A program made the position numbers and the translations under genes. A stretch of DNA of 16,121 nucleotides, taken from Gammaproteobacteria bacterium (GTDB lineage: Bacteria > Pseudomonadota > Gammaproteobacteria > SZUA-229). Location: contig JAOUPA010000031.1 in NCBI GenBank assembly GCA_029880105.1, positions 1-16,121 of the forward strand. The letters are read 5' to 3'. The notes below the pieces were generated by a model. It was not told the DNA's origin and ran no database searches. It saw only the letters and a list, made by a program, of their open reading frames with translations. Each line of letters opens with the position of its first letter. Position 1 is the first letter of the stretch. Positions 8,142 to 15,732 of the stretch are shown here, in pieces.

Positions 8142-9278
8142 ATGGACTTCCTGTTTTATTTCACCGCCCTGCTTTGTGGCTACAGCTATTTTTTATATCC
8201 CCTGGTACTGAAGCTGATACCTGCGCGACCCATAAAACCTGTCGAAATTATAGACGATAATAACCTGCCTCGCTTAAGCCTGATTATCACCGCACATAAT
8301 GAAGAGGCACGCATTCAGGATAAACTGGAAAACAGCCTGCAAATAGATTATCCATTACAGTTGCTTGAAGTAATTGTAGCATCGGACTATTCAACTGATG
8401 CCACTGACAGCATTGTAGAGTCGTACGCAGATAAAGGTATTCGACTGGTTCGTGCCGATGAGCGCAAAGGCAAGGAATATGCCCAGCTATGTGCCATTAA
8501 GGCATCAACTGGCGATATTCTGGTGTTCTCGGATGTGGCGACGAAGATACCAGCAGAGGCATTTCGTCTGTTGGCAAATTATTTTGCGGATAATCGAATA
8601 GGTGCGGTATCCAGTGAAGACAAGTTCATTAGCAACGATGGGATGGTGGTTGGAGAGGGCGCCTATGTCAAATATGAAATGTGGCTACGCCGCCTGGAGT
8701 CAGAGCGGGCTGGACTAGTTGGCCTGAGCGGTTCTTTTTTTGCTGCAAGACGCGAAGTATGTGGGCACTGGGATATCTATTCACCTAGCGATTTTAATAC
8801 CGGGCTCAATTGTGCAAAGCAGGGAATGGTGGCGATAACCTGCCCCGATGTACTGGGTGTATACAAGGACGTGAAGGATCCAGATTTGGAGTACCGACGT
8901 AAAATGCGCACGGTCATCCGTGGCGTTACCGCCATCTCGCGCCATCCGGAAGTGTTAAATCCACTGGCGATGGGCATGTTTGCCTTCCAGGTATGGAGCC
9001 ACAAGATCATGCGCTGGGGTGTGCCCTGGTTTATGCTTGCCTTCGCGATTATTACCCTTATTCAGCAAGGTCAGGGTGTGGTCTATATGCTGGCACTGGC
9101 TGCACAGCTATTTTTTTATGCGCTGGCAATAGTGGGCTGGCTGTCACCAAACGCCCGTGCAAATATTGCTGTTAGGATTATCTTCTTTTTTGTGCAGACC
9201 AACCTGGCTCTGGCACAGGCCACGTTGATGTTTCTGGCGGGCAGGCGCATGACGGTGTGGACGCCCTCACAGCGGTAG
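8142..9278 (+). CDS. Membrane-associated glycosyltransferase family 2
   Basis: This 378-residue processive-type GT2 enzyme has one N-terminal membrane segment (about 2-25) and roughly three C-terminal ones (about 282-297, 302-324, 332-355). The GT-A domain begins with LSLIITAHNEEARI (45-58). DYSTDAT is at 82-88, and LVFSDVATK (127-135) carries the metal/donor aspartate region, with DVAT where many relatives have DxD. LSGSFFAARRE is at 185-195, and PSDFNTGL (205-212) holds a probable catalytic-base Asp207. RRKMRT (232-237) stands at the place of the QxxRW region. The architecture resembles cellulose-synthase-like and EPS-chain glycosyltransferases. Product unknown. The start codon has no obvious ribosome site. 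TATAAA lies close to the ATG, but I do not call it a promoter. The aminotransferase gene follows after 12 bases. Confidence 0.87.
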   Translation: MDFLFYFTALLCGYSYFLYPLVLKLIPARPIKPVEIIDDNNLPRLSLIITAHNEEARIQDKLENSLQIDYPLQLLEVIVASDYSTDATDSIVESYADKGIRLVRADERKGKEYAQLCAIKASTGDILVFSDVATKIPAEAFRLLANYFADNRIGAVSSEDKFISNDGMVVGEGAYVKYEMWLRRLESERAGLVGLSGSFFAARREVCGHWDIYSPSDFNTGLNCAKQGMVAITCPDVLGVYKDVKDPDLEYRRKMRTVIRGVTAISRHPEVLNPLAMGMFAFQVWSHKIMRWGVPWFMLAFAIITLIQQGQGVVYMLALAAQLFFYALAIVGWLSPNARANIAVRIIFFFVQTNLALAQATLMFLAGRRMTVWTPSQR

Positions 9279-9290
9279 GCGCAGCGTCAG

Positions 9291-10454
9291 ATGTTTTATC
9301 AACTGCCTCCTGTCGGTAATCCAATTAATCTATCCAGTGCTGGTTCAGATGATATGCTGCTGCAGCTCACAGATAGCCGATATCAACCCCATTACTATGC
9401 GTCGGGTACAGCGGCGCTGGCTGCGGCGATTATTGCGGCCATCAAATTAAAAAATGTTGGGCGACCAGAAGTCATCCTACCTGCCTATGGTTGTCCCGAT
9501 CTAATCAGTGCGGCTGTTTTTGCAGGTGCGCAGCCGGTACTGGTTGACCTTGAAGCAGATTGCCCGTGGATGAACCTTGCACAGCTGGCGGAAAAAACCA
9601 GTGAGCAGACGGTGGCCATTATTGGTGTAAACCTGTTCGGGATATCGGAGCGGCTATCACAGTTGAGAATTCTGGCTGAGCGAGTTGGCGCAGTATTGAT
9701 TGAGGATAGTGCACAGGCATTTCCTGGTAGCAGCGGTGTCTGTGTATGGCAGGGTGATCTAGTGATACTCAGTTTTGGCCGTGGCAAACCTGTGAGCCTG
9801 CTCGGTGGTGGTGCGGTGCTTTGTAACAAAGAAAAGGCCAGTTACAGTGAATTAACCCGACTGATGCCCGAAGGTGAAATGCGCGCCAGAAGTAATATGC
9901 TAGCACCAGTGCAATTCTGGCTAAAAGCTAAACTGTATAATGGGATGATTAATCCACGGCTGTACTGGTTGCCGCAGAGCCTGCCTTTTTTACATCTGGG
10001 TGAAACACGCTATCACCCATTGTCTGAGATAGCGTCAATGGATAAGGAGAGGTTGTCGAGACTGGCAACAAATATAAAGGCCTACCAGTCGAATACAGTG
10101 GGTGTGCAGAACAAACTACGAGAGATACTGGCGCAGTGCGATCTGGACAAATATGGAATAACAGATTTACCGCATCTGTGTAAAATTCCTGAACAGCAGC
10201 GACTGCTGCGTTATCCCTTGCTGGTAAGGCGAGATGCCCGTGATGAACTATACGAAAAGCTCAGTCGCATTGGACTAGGTGTCTCCAGGATGTATCCAGC
10301 CATCCTGCCCGAAATTGACGGCCTTGAGATGCTTAAGCAGCAGTGCAATTTTTCTGAGGCAAAATCATTTGCAGAGAGATTGCTTACCTTACCGACACAT
10401 GCGCAGGTAAAGCAGCGAGATATTGATCATATAGGTATGATTATCTCGGGCTGA
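9291..10454 (+). CDS. DegT/DnrJ/EryC1/StrS family PLP-dependent aminotransferase
   Basis: This 387-residue protein of fold-type I is predicted to transaminate a keto-sugar nucleotide, giving an amino sugar for the EPS. Visible family features are YASGTAAL (36-43, cofactor phosphate region), VILPAYGCPD (61-70), and VNLFG (113-117). IEDSAQAFPG (137-146) contains the aspartate that contacts the pyridine ring. SFGRGKPVSLLGGGAVL (161-177) places the Schiff-base lysine at Lys166, so the enzyme should be active. The C-terminal part is less conserved but intact. It is separated from the GT2 gene by 12 bases and is probably co-transcribed with it. No matching 4,6-dehydratase is in the window, so the keto-sugar substrate must come from elsewhere or from the epimerase-family protein at 12520. 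Some members of this branch have unknown, non-sugar substrates. Confidence 0.85.
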   Translation: MFYQLPPVGNPINLSSAGSDDMLLQLTDSRYQPHYYASGTAALAAAIIAAIKLKNVGRPEVILPAYGCPDLISAAVFAGAQPVLVDLEADCPWMNLAQLAEKTSEQTVAIIGVNLFGISERLSQLRILAERVGAVLIEDSAQAFPGSSGVCVWQGDLVILSFGRGKPVSLLGGGAVLCNKEKASYSELTRLMPEGEMRARSNMLAPVQFWLKAKLYNGMINPRLYWLPQSLPFLHLGETRYHPLSEIASMDKERLSRLATNIKAYQSNTVGVQNKLREILAQCDLDKYGITDLPHLCKIPEQQRLLRYPLLVRRDARDELYEKLSRIGLGVSRMYPAILPEIDGLEMLKQQCNFSEAKSFAERLLTLPTHAQVKQRDIDHIGMIISG

Positions 10455-10524
10455 ATGCTAAAACAAGTAGCATAACTGTGCTAACATTTTGTCGCTAAAT
10501 GAAAGAAATTAAGGATAGTTAAAA

Positions 10525-11154
10525 ATGAAATATCATCAGATTCTTGCAGCTGTTTTGTTACCTTTATGGTTCGGGCTAACCAGCTGTATGTCGCTAAAAC
10601 CCATCGTACCTGAAGAAAGTGGGGCCGGAGGGCCAATGGTACTGGTGGGCTCATATAAAATGGCAGTAGGCGATCAGCTACAAATCACTGTCTGGAAAAA
10701 TCCAGAGCTTTCGGTGGCAGAACCTATCAGGCCCGACGGAAAAATATCTGTGCCGCTGGTTGGCGATGTTATGGCTGTGGGTAAGACCCCCGAAGAGCTA
10801 TCCAAGATTATTGAAAAAGAAATGTCAGCATACATTAAATATCCGAATGTAACTATTGTCCTGACCAACCTTCAGGGACATGCCTTTCTGTCACGTATTC
10901 GTGTAACTGGCTCAGTCAATAACAGCTTGTCGATAAATTACCATCAAGGTATGACCGTGCTTGATGCCGTGTTAGAGGCAGGTGGCCCCGATCCATATGC
11001 AGACAGTAATAATACAAAATTACACAGGCGTGTAGATAACAGGACAAAGGCCTATGATGTACGCCTGGATGACATCATGAAAGATGGAGATATGACAACA
11101 AATGTCATTCTAATGCCAGGCGACATTATTACTGTACCCGAGCGCTGGTTCTGA
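10525..11154 (+). CDS. Polysaccharide export lipoprotein, XrtA/PEP-CTERM-associated type
   Basis: This 209-residue small relative of Wza forms the periplasmic/outer-membrane channel for EPS. The lipoprotein signal peptide ends in LTSC, placing the lipidated Cys at residue 21. The Poly_export domain follows: YKMAVGDQLQITVWKNPELS, IRPDGKISVPLVGDV and PEELSKIIEKEMSAYIKYP, about residues 45-117. An SLBB-like segment starts at IRVTGSV. The C-terminus, LMPGDIITVPERWF, is the ending I associate with the export proteins of exosortase (XrtA) EPS loci. It lacks the second SLBB domain and the transmembrane helix of full Wza. ATG 10525 has AAGGA nine bases upstream. In most such loci a chain-length determinant and a tyrosine kinase follow; here the beta-barrel gene follows directly. 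Confidence 0.88.
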   Translation: MKYHQILAAVLLPLWFGLTSCMSLKPIVPEESGAGGPMVLVGSYKMAVGDQLQITVWKNPELSVAEPIRPDGKISVPLVGDVMAVGKTPEELSKIIEKEMSAYIKYPNVTIVLTNLQGHAFLSRIRVTGSVNNSLSINYHQGMTVLDAVLEAGGPDPYADSNNTKLHRRVDNRTKAYDVRLDDIMKDGDMTTNVILMPGDIITVPERWF

Positions 11155-11191
11155 ACCTGAATCTGATAGCAGGAGCAATGAGAGATAAGCG

Positions 11192-12478
11192 GTGTTCAAT
11201 TTCGGGATAAGTAATTACAGCCTGGTTATTGCTGCTGGAATATTCGTCACCAGCCTTACTGCGGCTGCAGTAGAAATCAAACCGCAGGCCAGTCTTGCCA
11301 TGCAGACCAATACAAGAACGATGGCAGGACAGGAACAGGAAGACCTGATCAGGACTACCGGTCTGGCAGTGAGTGTTGACGGAGACGGCAAATCATTCCA
11401 GTTAGATGCTGACGCATCGGTAAAGAAAAAAGAATACTTGAGTGGTATCTACGAAGGTAAGGAATATGATGATTTTGCCCTGAATGCGGTGGCGAATTGG
11501 GTGATAATAAAAGACCAGCTAACCTGGATTCTGAAAGATTTTTATACGCAGCAGATAATCAATTCACTTATTCCGGAAACACCCGACAACATCAGGGATA
11601 CCAATGTACTGACATTTGGACCCCTGTTTAATTACCAGATAACCGGCAGACAGAGGCTAAGCCTGAAACCAGAATACCGGGAATATAGGTACGACGCATA
11701 CGACATAGACAATAAACAGGGTGCGCTGGATGTTAGCTGGAACTATCAGCCTGCTGAAAGGGCAAACATTGGCTTCCGTGGTGAATTAAATAAAATTGAA
11801 TATGAAAATTCTGCACTAATCAATAATGAATTTAGAAGTATTTACCTGACGCTGTCTAAAGCAAGTGCCGTTTATAACTTTAGTGTCGATGCAGGTACAA
11901 CGCGCGTTGATCGAGAGGGCATGAATAGCGTATATGGTGCCAGTGGTAATATAAAGTGGTTATACAATATAACCAGCGATACATTTTTTCGGATATATGT
12001 GGCTTCAAATTTAACCGATACCAATAATAGCCTGCTCAATTCATCGATAAATCCTGACGATGGTAATTTTTCAAATGAGCAGGCCTCGTCGGATTACATG
12101 CGTAAAAGAAATTTTACACTTGTATATCAAACGATGAATTCAGGACTAAGATCCAGATTCTGGGCTGAGATTCGTCGCCAGGATTTTGGCGTTGCACTTA
12201 TGGATCAGAATATAGATGAGTTCGGCGTAGAATTTAATTACCCAATAGCCAATCTGATGACAGCTGGTATCAATATGCGACATGGTGAAGTTGAATCACT
12301 TAATATTGACCGAATGGATGATCAGTCTAGGGTTGGTGGAAATATCAATTATCATTTTTCTAGAAGACTGCGCGGTGTTCTTGAATTTAAAAAATATAAA
12401 AACGATAGCACTATAGACACTGCCGATTTTACTGAGAAGACAATTTTCCTCAGTTTTGTCTATGGCTATGGCATCTGA
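11192..12478 (+). CDS. Outer-membrane beta-barrel protein of the EPS locus (TIGR03016/BBP2-like)
   Basis: This 428-residue protein has a signal peptide (hydrophobic core LVIAAGIFVTSLTAAA, cleavage likely after residue 26 or so). A long series of alternating polar/hydrophobic strands ends in an aromatic-rich strand (FLSFVYGYGI), as expected of an outer-membrane barrel. Placement right after the export lipoprotein fits the outer-membrane proteins that accompany PEP-CTERM-type EPS loci; the role may be polymer passage or anchoring. The assignment rests on topology and context more than on motifs. The start is GTG 11192, since an in-frame TAA at 11186 excludes anything earlier. The AGGAG at 11171-11175 is 16 bases away, unusually far for that GTG. 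An 11-codon frame from ATG 11178 overlaps the start. Confidence 0.68.
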   Translation: MFNFGISNYSLVIAAGIFVTSLTAAAVEIKPQASLAMQTNTRTMAGQEQEDLIRTTGLAVSVDGDGKSFQLDADASVKKKEYLSGIYEGKEYDDFALNAVANWVIIKDQLTWILKDFYTQQIINSLIPETPDNIRDTNVLTFGPLFNYQITGRQRLSLKPEYREYRYDAYDIDNKQGALDVSWNYQPAERANIGFRGELNKIEYENSALINNEFRSIYLTLSKASAVYNFSVDAGTTRVDREGMNSVYGASGNIKWLYNITSDTFFRIYVASNLTDTNNSLLNSSINPDDGNFSNEQASSDYMRKRNFTLVYQTMNSGLRSRFWAEIRRQDFGVALMDQNIDEFGVEFNYPIANLMTAGINMRHGEVESLNIDRMDDQSRVGGNINYHFSRRLRGVLEFKKYKNDSTIDTADFTEKTIFLSFVYGYGI

Positions 12479-12519
12479 TTTATTTGAAAAATAATGATCT
12501 TATATAGGGAAAAGCAATA

Positions 12520-13428
12520 ATGAAGGCATTAGTGACAGGTGGTGCGGGATTTATAGGTTCGCATATTGTGGAACGATTACTGGCCGATGGGCACGAGGTC
12601 ATCGTGCTCGATGATTTTTCTACCGGACATAGAAGCAATCTGCCGGAGAGTGATGCATTAACAGTCGTTGAGGGTGATATCAGTAATTATGATACGGTCA
12701 GTCAATGTATGACTGGTATAGACTGGGTGTTTCATAAGGCAGCAGTAGCCTCGGTACCAAGGACAGTGAATGATCCTGTCGGTAGTAGTTTGATTAACTA
12801 TCACGGCACGCTGCACCTGCTCGAAGCAGCAAGAGAAAATGGCGTGAAGCGATTTGTCTTTGCCTCAAGTGCGGCACTCTATGGTGACGAGCCGACACTA
12901 CCCAAAATAGAAACCATGAACCCGGTAACCCTGTCGCCCTATGCGGTTGATAAGCTGGCATCGGAGTGTGCCTGCGGCATGTATACCAGGTTATACGGGC
13001 TGGAAACCGTTTGCCTGAGATACTTTAATGTCTATGGCTCAAGACAGGATCCCTCATCACCATACTCAGGGGTCATTTCAATTTTTACCGACAAGCTGAA
13101 AAATAACCAGGTGCCAACCATCTTTGGTGATGGTGAACAGACACGTGACTTCGTTTATGTCAAAGATGTGGTTGAGGCCAACATGAAGGCAGTCACAGGA
13201 AAAGAGGGTGTCGGTCAGTTCTTTAATGTTGCGACCGGGAAAGAAATTACATTGAATGAACTGCTGAAAATTCTGTGCGAAATTTACAACATCGAATTCA
13301 AGGTCAATTACGCAGAGGCGCGTAAAGGCGACATAAAAAAATCATACGCCACCATTGATAAGGCGAAGACCTGTCTGAAGTGGCAGCCTCAAATGGAATT
13401 GAAAAAGGGGTTGTCTAATCTGGTTTGA
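12520..13428 (+). CDS. NAD-dependent epimerase/dehydratase (UDP-sugar 4-epimerase-like)
   Basis: This 302-residue extended SDR enzyme likely interconverts a UDP-sugar for EPS synthesis, for example UDP-GlcNAc/GalNAc or UDP-Glc/Gal. The Rossmann motif GGAGFIGS is at 7-14, and DDFSTGHRSNL (31-41) is typical of 4-epimerases. FASSAALYG (114-122) carries the catalytic serine. SPYAVDK places the catalytic tyrosine and lysine at Tyr141 and Lys145. RYFNVYGSRQDPSSPYSGVI follows, then GDGEQTRDFVYVKDVV, as in the WbpP/GalE branch. The end (WQPQMELKKGLSNLV) stops several residues short of the usual C-terminal tail, a small truncation that should not matter. ATG 12520 has AGGGA nine bases upstream. It is the last gene of the plus-strand EPS block, next to a terminator and a tRNA gene. 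Confidence 0.9.
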   Translation: MKALVTGGAGFIGSHIVERLLADGHEVIVLDDFSTGHRSNLPESDALTVVEGDISNYDTVSQCMTGIDWVFHKAAVASVPRTVNDPVGSSLINYHGTLHLLEAARENGVKRFVFASSAALYGDEPTLPKIETMNPVTLSPYAVDKLASECACGMYTRLYGLETVCLRYFNVYGSRQDPSSPYSGVISIFTDKLKNNQVPTIFGDGEQTRDFVYVKDVVEANMKAVTGKEGVGQFFNVATGKEITLNELLKILCEIYNIEFKVNYAEARKGDIKKSYATIDKAKTCLKWQPQMELKKGLSNLV

Positions 13429-13444
13429 GCATTAATCGCCGACA

Positions 13445-13469
13445 ATAAAAAAGCTGCATGAAGCAGCTT
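13445..13469 (-). terminator. Rho-independent terminator for tRNA-Arg/comM
   Basis: AAGCTGC (13451-13457) and GCAGCTT (13463-13469) form a 7-bp stem with a five-base loop. Read on the minus strand, the stem runs straight into a T tract (complement of 13447-13452), giving a good intrinsic terminator just past the tRNA 3' end. On the plus strand the stem is followed only by ATATTG, so termination of the EPS transcript here would be weaker. Confidence 0.75.
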
Positions 13470-13477
13470 ATATTGAT

Positions 13478-13554
13478 TGGCGCGCCCGACTGGATTTGAA
13501 CCAGCGACCTTTGGCTTCGGAGGCCAATACTCTATCCAACTGAGCTACGGGCGC
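13478..13554 (-). tRNA. tRNA-Arg (anticodon CCG)
   Basis: A complete 77-nt cloverleaf. The acceptor stem GCGCCCG pairs with CGGGCGC, the discriminator is G, and CCA is encoded (13478-13480). The D arm is GCTC...GAGT. The anticodon stem TTGGC/GCCAA encloses loop CTCCGAA, so the anticodon is CCG and it reads CGG arginine codons. The T arm is GCTGG-TTCAAAT-CCAGT. It lies 47 bases after the comM stop on the same strand and is followed by an intrinsic terminator. A GC-rich stretch just upstream of the gene (complement of 13561-13570) after a GATAAA box (complement of 13571-13576) would suit its own stringently controlled promoter, but the -35 is poor. The tRNA marks the border between the EPS locus and the conserved block. 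Confidence 0.97.
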
Positions 13555-13601
13555 CTTGTCAGGGGCGTAGTTTATCAGGCTTGGGCGGGCTTGTGAGAGG
13601 C

Positions 13602-15110
13602 TTATTCAAGAAAGCGATCAACGCTGCGATAGGTGATGGCCTCAGCCAGGTGTGGCATTTCTATGTTGTCACTTGCAGAGATATCTGCGATGGTTCTGGC
13701 CAGTTTTAAGATGCGGTGATAGGCGCGGGCGGAGAGCTTGAGCTTGTCCATGGCCTGATTGAGAACCAGCTTCTCTTTGTCGCCAAGCTGGCAGAAGGCC
13801 TCGACCTCCTTATTGTTCAGCTCGGTATTGCTCTTGCCACAGCGCTGCACTTGGCGCTGGTAGGCCTTAATCACGCGCTCGCGAATCTGGGCACTGCTCT
13901 CACCCCTGGGTGCACTGCTGTCAAGTGCCGATTTATCCAGCCTCGGTACCTCTATATGAATATCAATGCGATCAAGTAGCGGTGCAGAGATACTACTGCG
14001 GTGGCGTTTCTGCTGTTCGATGCTGCACTGGCACAATGACTTGCCGTCACAGCTATAACCCTGCGGGCAGGGGTTCATTGCCGCGACCAGCTGGAAGCGC
14101 GCAGGGAACTCAGCCTGCCTTGCGGCACGCGAGATAATGATATTGCCGGTCTCCAGTGGCTCGCGCAGCACGTCGAGCACATGGCGATCGAACTCCGTGA
14201 GTTCATCGAGAAACAACACGCCGTGATGGGCCAGTGAGATTTCACCCGGTGACGGGGTCGAACCACCGCCGACCAGTGCGACACCAGAGGCTGTATGATG
14301 CGGGTTGCGGAAAGGGCGCTGCTTCCAGTTGCGGATATTGAAACCCTGATGACTGATCGACTGCACCGAGGCACTCTCCAGTGCGTGTTCATCACTGAGC
14401 GGCGGCAGAATACCGGGCAGGCGTGAGGCCAGCATCGATTTACCCGTACCCGGCGGCCCGACCATAATCAGGTTATGTCGTCCCGCAGCGGCAATCTCGA
14501 GCGCGCGCCGGGCGTGGTGCTGACCACGAATATCTGCCATATCGGCAACGTTCAATGCCTCGGCCTCGAGGTTATGGATATCGGGCGTTGCGAGCTCACC
14601 CTGCTGACGCAGATATTGGCAAATACTGAGCAGGTCTTTGGCGGCCTTAACACCGGTGGTTTCAACAAGTGCAGCCTCGACCGCGCATTCGGCAGGCAGC
14701 ACCAGCGTCCGATTGCTTGTTCCGGCCGCAAGTGCCGAGGGCAGGCTGCCGTGTACCGGGCGTAGTTCACCGGACAGGGCCAACTCACCGTGAAATTCGT
14801 GCGAGGCAAGTAGCGTGTCATCGATCTGACCAGAGGCAGCGAGGATGCCGAGCGCAATCGGTAGATCATAGCGGCCGCCGTCTTTAGGCAGATCAGCGGG
14901 GGCCAGGTTGACAGTGATGCGGCGCGTGGGGAATTCAAAGTGGGAATTAATAATGGCGGCACGGACACGGTCCTTGCTTTCCCTGACCGCCGCCTCAGGC
15001 AGGCCAACAATCGAGAGCGCGGGCAGTCCGTTGGATATATGGACTTCAACAGTGACTTCTGGTGCCTGAATACCAACTAGTGCGCGGGTAAAAACGGTGG
15101 CGAGTTGCAT
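13602..15110 (-). CDS. comM: ComM/YifB family AAA+ ATPase (Mg-chelatase-like)
   Basis: This 502-residue protein is full length for the family. ComM is a hexameric branch-migration helicase that helps integrate incoming single-stranded DNA during natural transformation. The N-terminal ChlI-like Lon-protease-fold domain (about 20-140) has SIVGLPEAAVRESKDRVRAA and ITVNLAPADLPKDGGRYDLP. The AAA+ core has Walker A GPPGTGKS (218-225) and Walker B VLFLDE (298-303), with RNPHHTASGVALVGGG between. Four cysteines (348, 354, 360, 362) form the probable zinc site. The C-terminal lid/domain includes SARAYHRILKLARTIADI. ATG 15110 has a strong ribosome site (GAGAGGAAAGGA on the minus strand). Distinctly more GC-rich than the EPS genes, which is usual for core genes and produces several spurious antisense frames. 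It is often kept in species not known to be competent. Confidence 0.97.
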   Translation of the reverse strand: MQLATVFTRALVGIQAPEVTVEVHISNGLPALSIVGLPEAAVRESKDRVRAAIINSHFEFPTRRITVNLAPADLPKDGGRYDLPIALGILAASGQIDDTLLASHEFHGELALSGELRPVHGSLPSALAAGTSNRTLVLPAECAVEAALVETTGVKAAKDLLSICQYLRQQGELATPDIHNLEAEALNVADMADIRGQHHARRALEIAAAGRHNLIMVGPPGTGKSMLASRLPGILPPLSDEHALESASVQSISHQGFNIRNWKQRPFRNPHHTASGVALVGGGSTPSPGEISLAHHGVLFLDELTEFDRHVLDVLREPLETGNIIISRAARQAEFPARFQLVAAMNPCPQGYSCDGKSLCQCSIEQQKRHRSSISAPLLDRIDIHIEVPRLDKSALDSSAPRGESSAQIRERVIKAYQRQVQRCGKSNTELNNKEVEAFCQLGDKEKLVLNQAMDKLKLSARAYHRILKLARTIADISASDNIEMPHLAEAITYRSVDRFLE

Positions 15111-15213
15111 GGCGTCCTTTCCTCTCTGATATGAGTGGAAAGAATAGCAGAAAACGCGAGGTTATGAGAAGCGTACTAACCTATGCTTTAGACTTGGCTA
15201 TATCCCGCGTTGC

Positions 15214-15227
15214 CATACTGGAGTATG
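15214..15227. repeat. Short palindrome CATACTGGAGTATG in the ubiK-comM gap
   Basis: A six-base inverted repeat with a two-base centre, about 104 bases upstream of the comM start, with a further AGTATG half-copy at 15239-15244. It could be an operator or a small hairpin. Nothing else recognisable is seen in the 199-base gap 15111-15309: no clear comM promoter and no terminator for ubiK. Confidence 0.3.
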
Positions 15228-15309
15228 TTGAAGATAGCAGTATGAAGATTTTCTCTGCTTTCTTTGTTGTGAGATGTTTTTCATCTGATCTTTCTAAGAC
15301 CCAGGTAGT

Positions 15310-15549
15310 CTATTTCTTTTCCATCTCTGCCAGCTGTTTTTCCAGCTGATCCAGCTTTTCCCGCGTGCGTGCCAGTAATGCGGATTGCACATCGAATTCT
15401 TCACGGCTGACCAGGTTCATTCTGGATAGCGAGCTTTGTAACAGGGCCCTGATATTGGATTCGAGATCCTGCTGCATTAGTTGAATATTTACCGGTAAAA
15501 GATCGGTGATTTTTTTTGCCAGATCGTCAAATGTGTTTTTGTTTTCCAT
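15310..15549 (-). CDS. ubiK: UbiK, accessory factor of ubiquinone biosynthesis (YqiC/BMFP family)
   Basis: This 79-residue protein matches the family's normal size. UbiK forms a complex with UbiJ that supports aerobic ubiquinone synthesis, probably by handling lipid intermediates near the membrane. The N-terminal amphipathic part (DDLAKKITDLLPVNIQLMQQDLESNIRALLQSSLSRM, about 8-44) and NLVSREEFDVQSALLARTREKLDQLEKQLAEMEKK (about 45-79), a C-terminal coiled coil with regularly spaced leucines, are the family's two recognisable blocks. ATG 15549 has AGGT nine bases upstream on the minus strand. It lies upstream of comM on the same strand with 199 bases between, and is divergent from the porin gene. 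Confidence 0.95.
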   Translation of the reverse strand: MENKNTFDDLAKKITDLLPVNIQLMQQDLESNIRALLQSSLSRMNLVSREEFDVQSALLARTREKLDQLEKQLAEMEKK

Positions 15550-15564
15550 ATCGAGTTACCTGTT

Positions 15565-15576
15565 AAGCACGTGCTT
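15565..15576. promoter_or_regulatory. Perfect palindrome AAGCACGTGCTT before ubiK
   Basis: A 12-base perfect palindrome, 15 bases upstream of the ubiK start codon. It immediately follows a possible minus-strand -10 box (TAAAAT, complement of 15578-15583), where an operator could sit. TAAGCAC recurs at 15564, 15623 and 15685 in this region. The binding protein is unknown. Confidence 0.35.
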
Positions 15577-15594
15577 CATTTTACGTCAAAACGA

Positions 15595-15611
15595 TGCACA
15601 ACAATAAGGCA
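15595..15611 (+). promoter_or_regulatory. Possible distal NtrC-binding site
   Basis: TGCAC followed by N7 and AGGCA keeps one perfect half of the NtrC consensus (TGCAC-N7-GTGCA) and three of five bases of the other. Its centre is 30 bp, close to three helical turns, from the better site downstream and near -140 of the predicted start. That is the classical spacing of a paired enhancer. Confidence 0.4.
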
Positions 15612-15624
15612 TTGCCAATTTATA

Positions 15625-15641
15625 AGCACCATGCTTGTGCA
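15625..15641 (+). promoter_or_regulatory. NtrC-binding site (enhancer)
   Basis: AGCACCATGCTTGTGCA contains GCAC-N7-GTGC, the conserved dyad of NtrC sites, and deviates from the consensus only in an outer base and the central TGG. Its centre is at about -110 relative to the transcription start predicted from the sigma-54 promoter, very close to where NtrC binds at well-studied glnA promoters. Confidence 0.6.
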
Positions 15642-15716
15642 TCTGGTAGAAATCACAATAAGTGTTTTTGTGTAAAAGAGAAGATAAGCACCTGTTTTTT
15701 TTGAATAAAAATTTCT

Positions 15717-15732
15717 TGGCACGGCCTCTGCA
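15717..15732 (+). promoter_or_regulatory. Sigma-54 (RpoN) promoter of the porin gene
   Basis: TGGCACGGCCTCTGCA matches the RpoN consensus TGGCACG-N4-TTGCW at all but one of the specified positions. The invariant GG (-24) and GC (-12) are exactly 12 bases apart. The predicted start is near 15743, leaving a leader of about 64 bases before the ATG at 15807. Together with the upstream NtrC-like sites this predicts induction under nitrogen limitation. Confidence 0.8.

Noticed and set aside
9485..9829. 114-residue minus-strand frame inside the aminotransferase gene
   Set aside because: Antisense to the conserved PLP-binding region; composition is typical of a shadow frame.
10455..10473. Inverted repeat ATGCTA...TAGCAT after the aminotransferase gene
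   Set aside because: Only a 6-bp AT-rich stem with no following T tract; too weak to call a terminator.
14075..15076. Long open frames overlapping comM in other frames, on both strands (for example 174 aa at 14552-15076 minus)
   Set aside because: They lie inside an intact, conserved comM gene in GC-rich DNA, have arginine/proline-rich low-quality translations and no recognisable domain; they are frame shadows.
15268..15282. AGATG-TTTTT-CATCT inverted repeat downstream of ubiK
   Set aside because: Five weak base pairs and no U tract after it on the minus strand; not a convincing terminator.
15131..15349. Plus-strand 72-residue open frame between comM and ubiK
   Set aside because: Its end runs antisense into ubiK, the translation matches nothing I know, and no ribosome site is evident.
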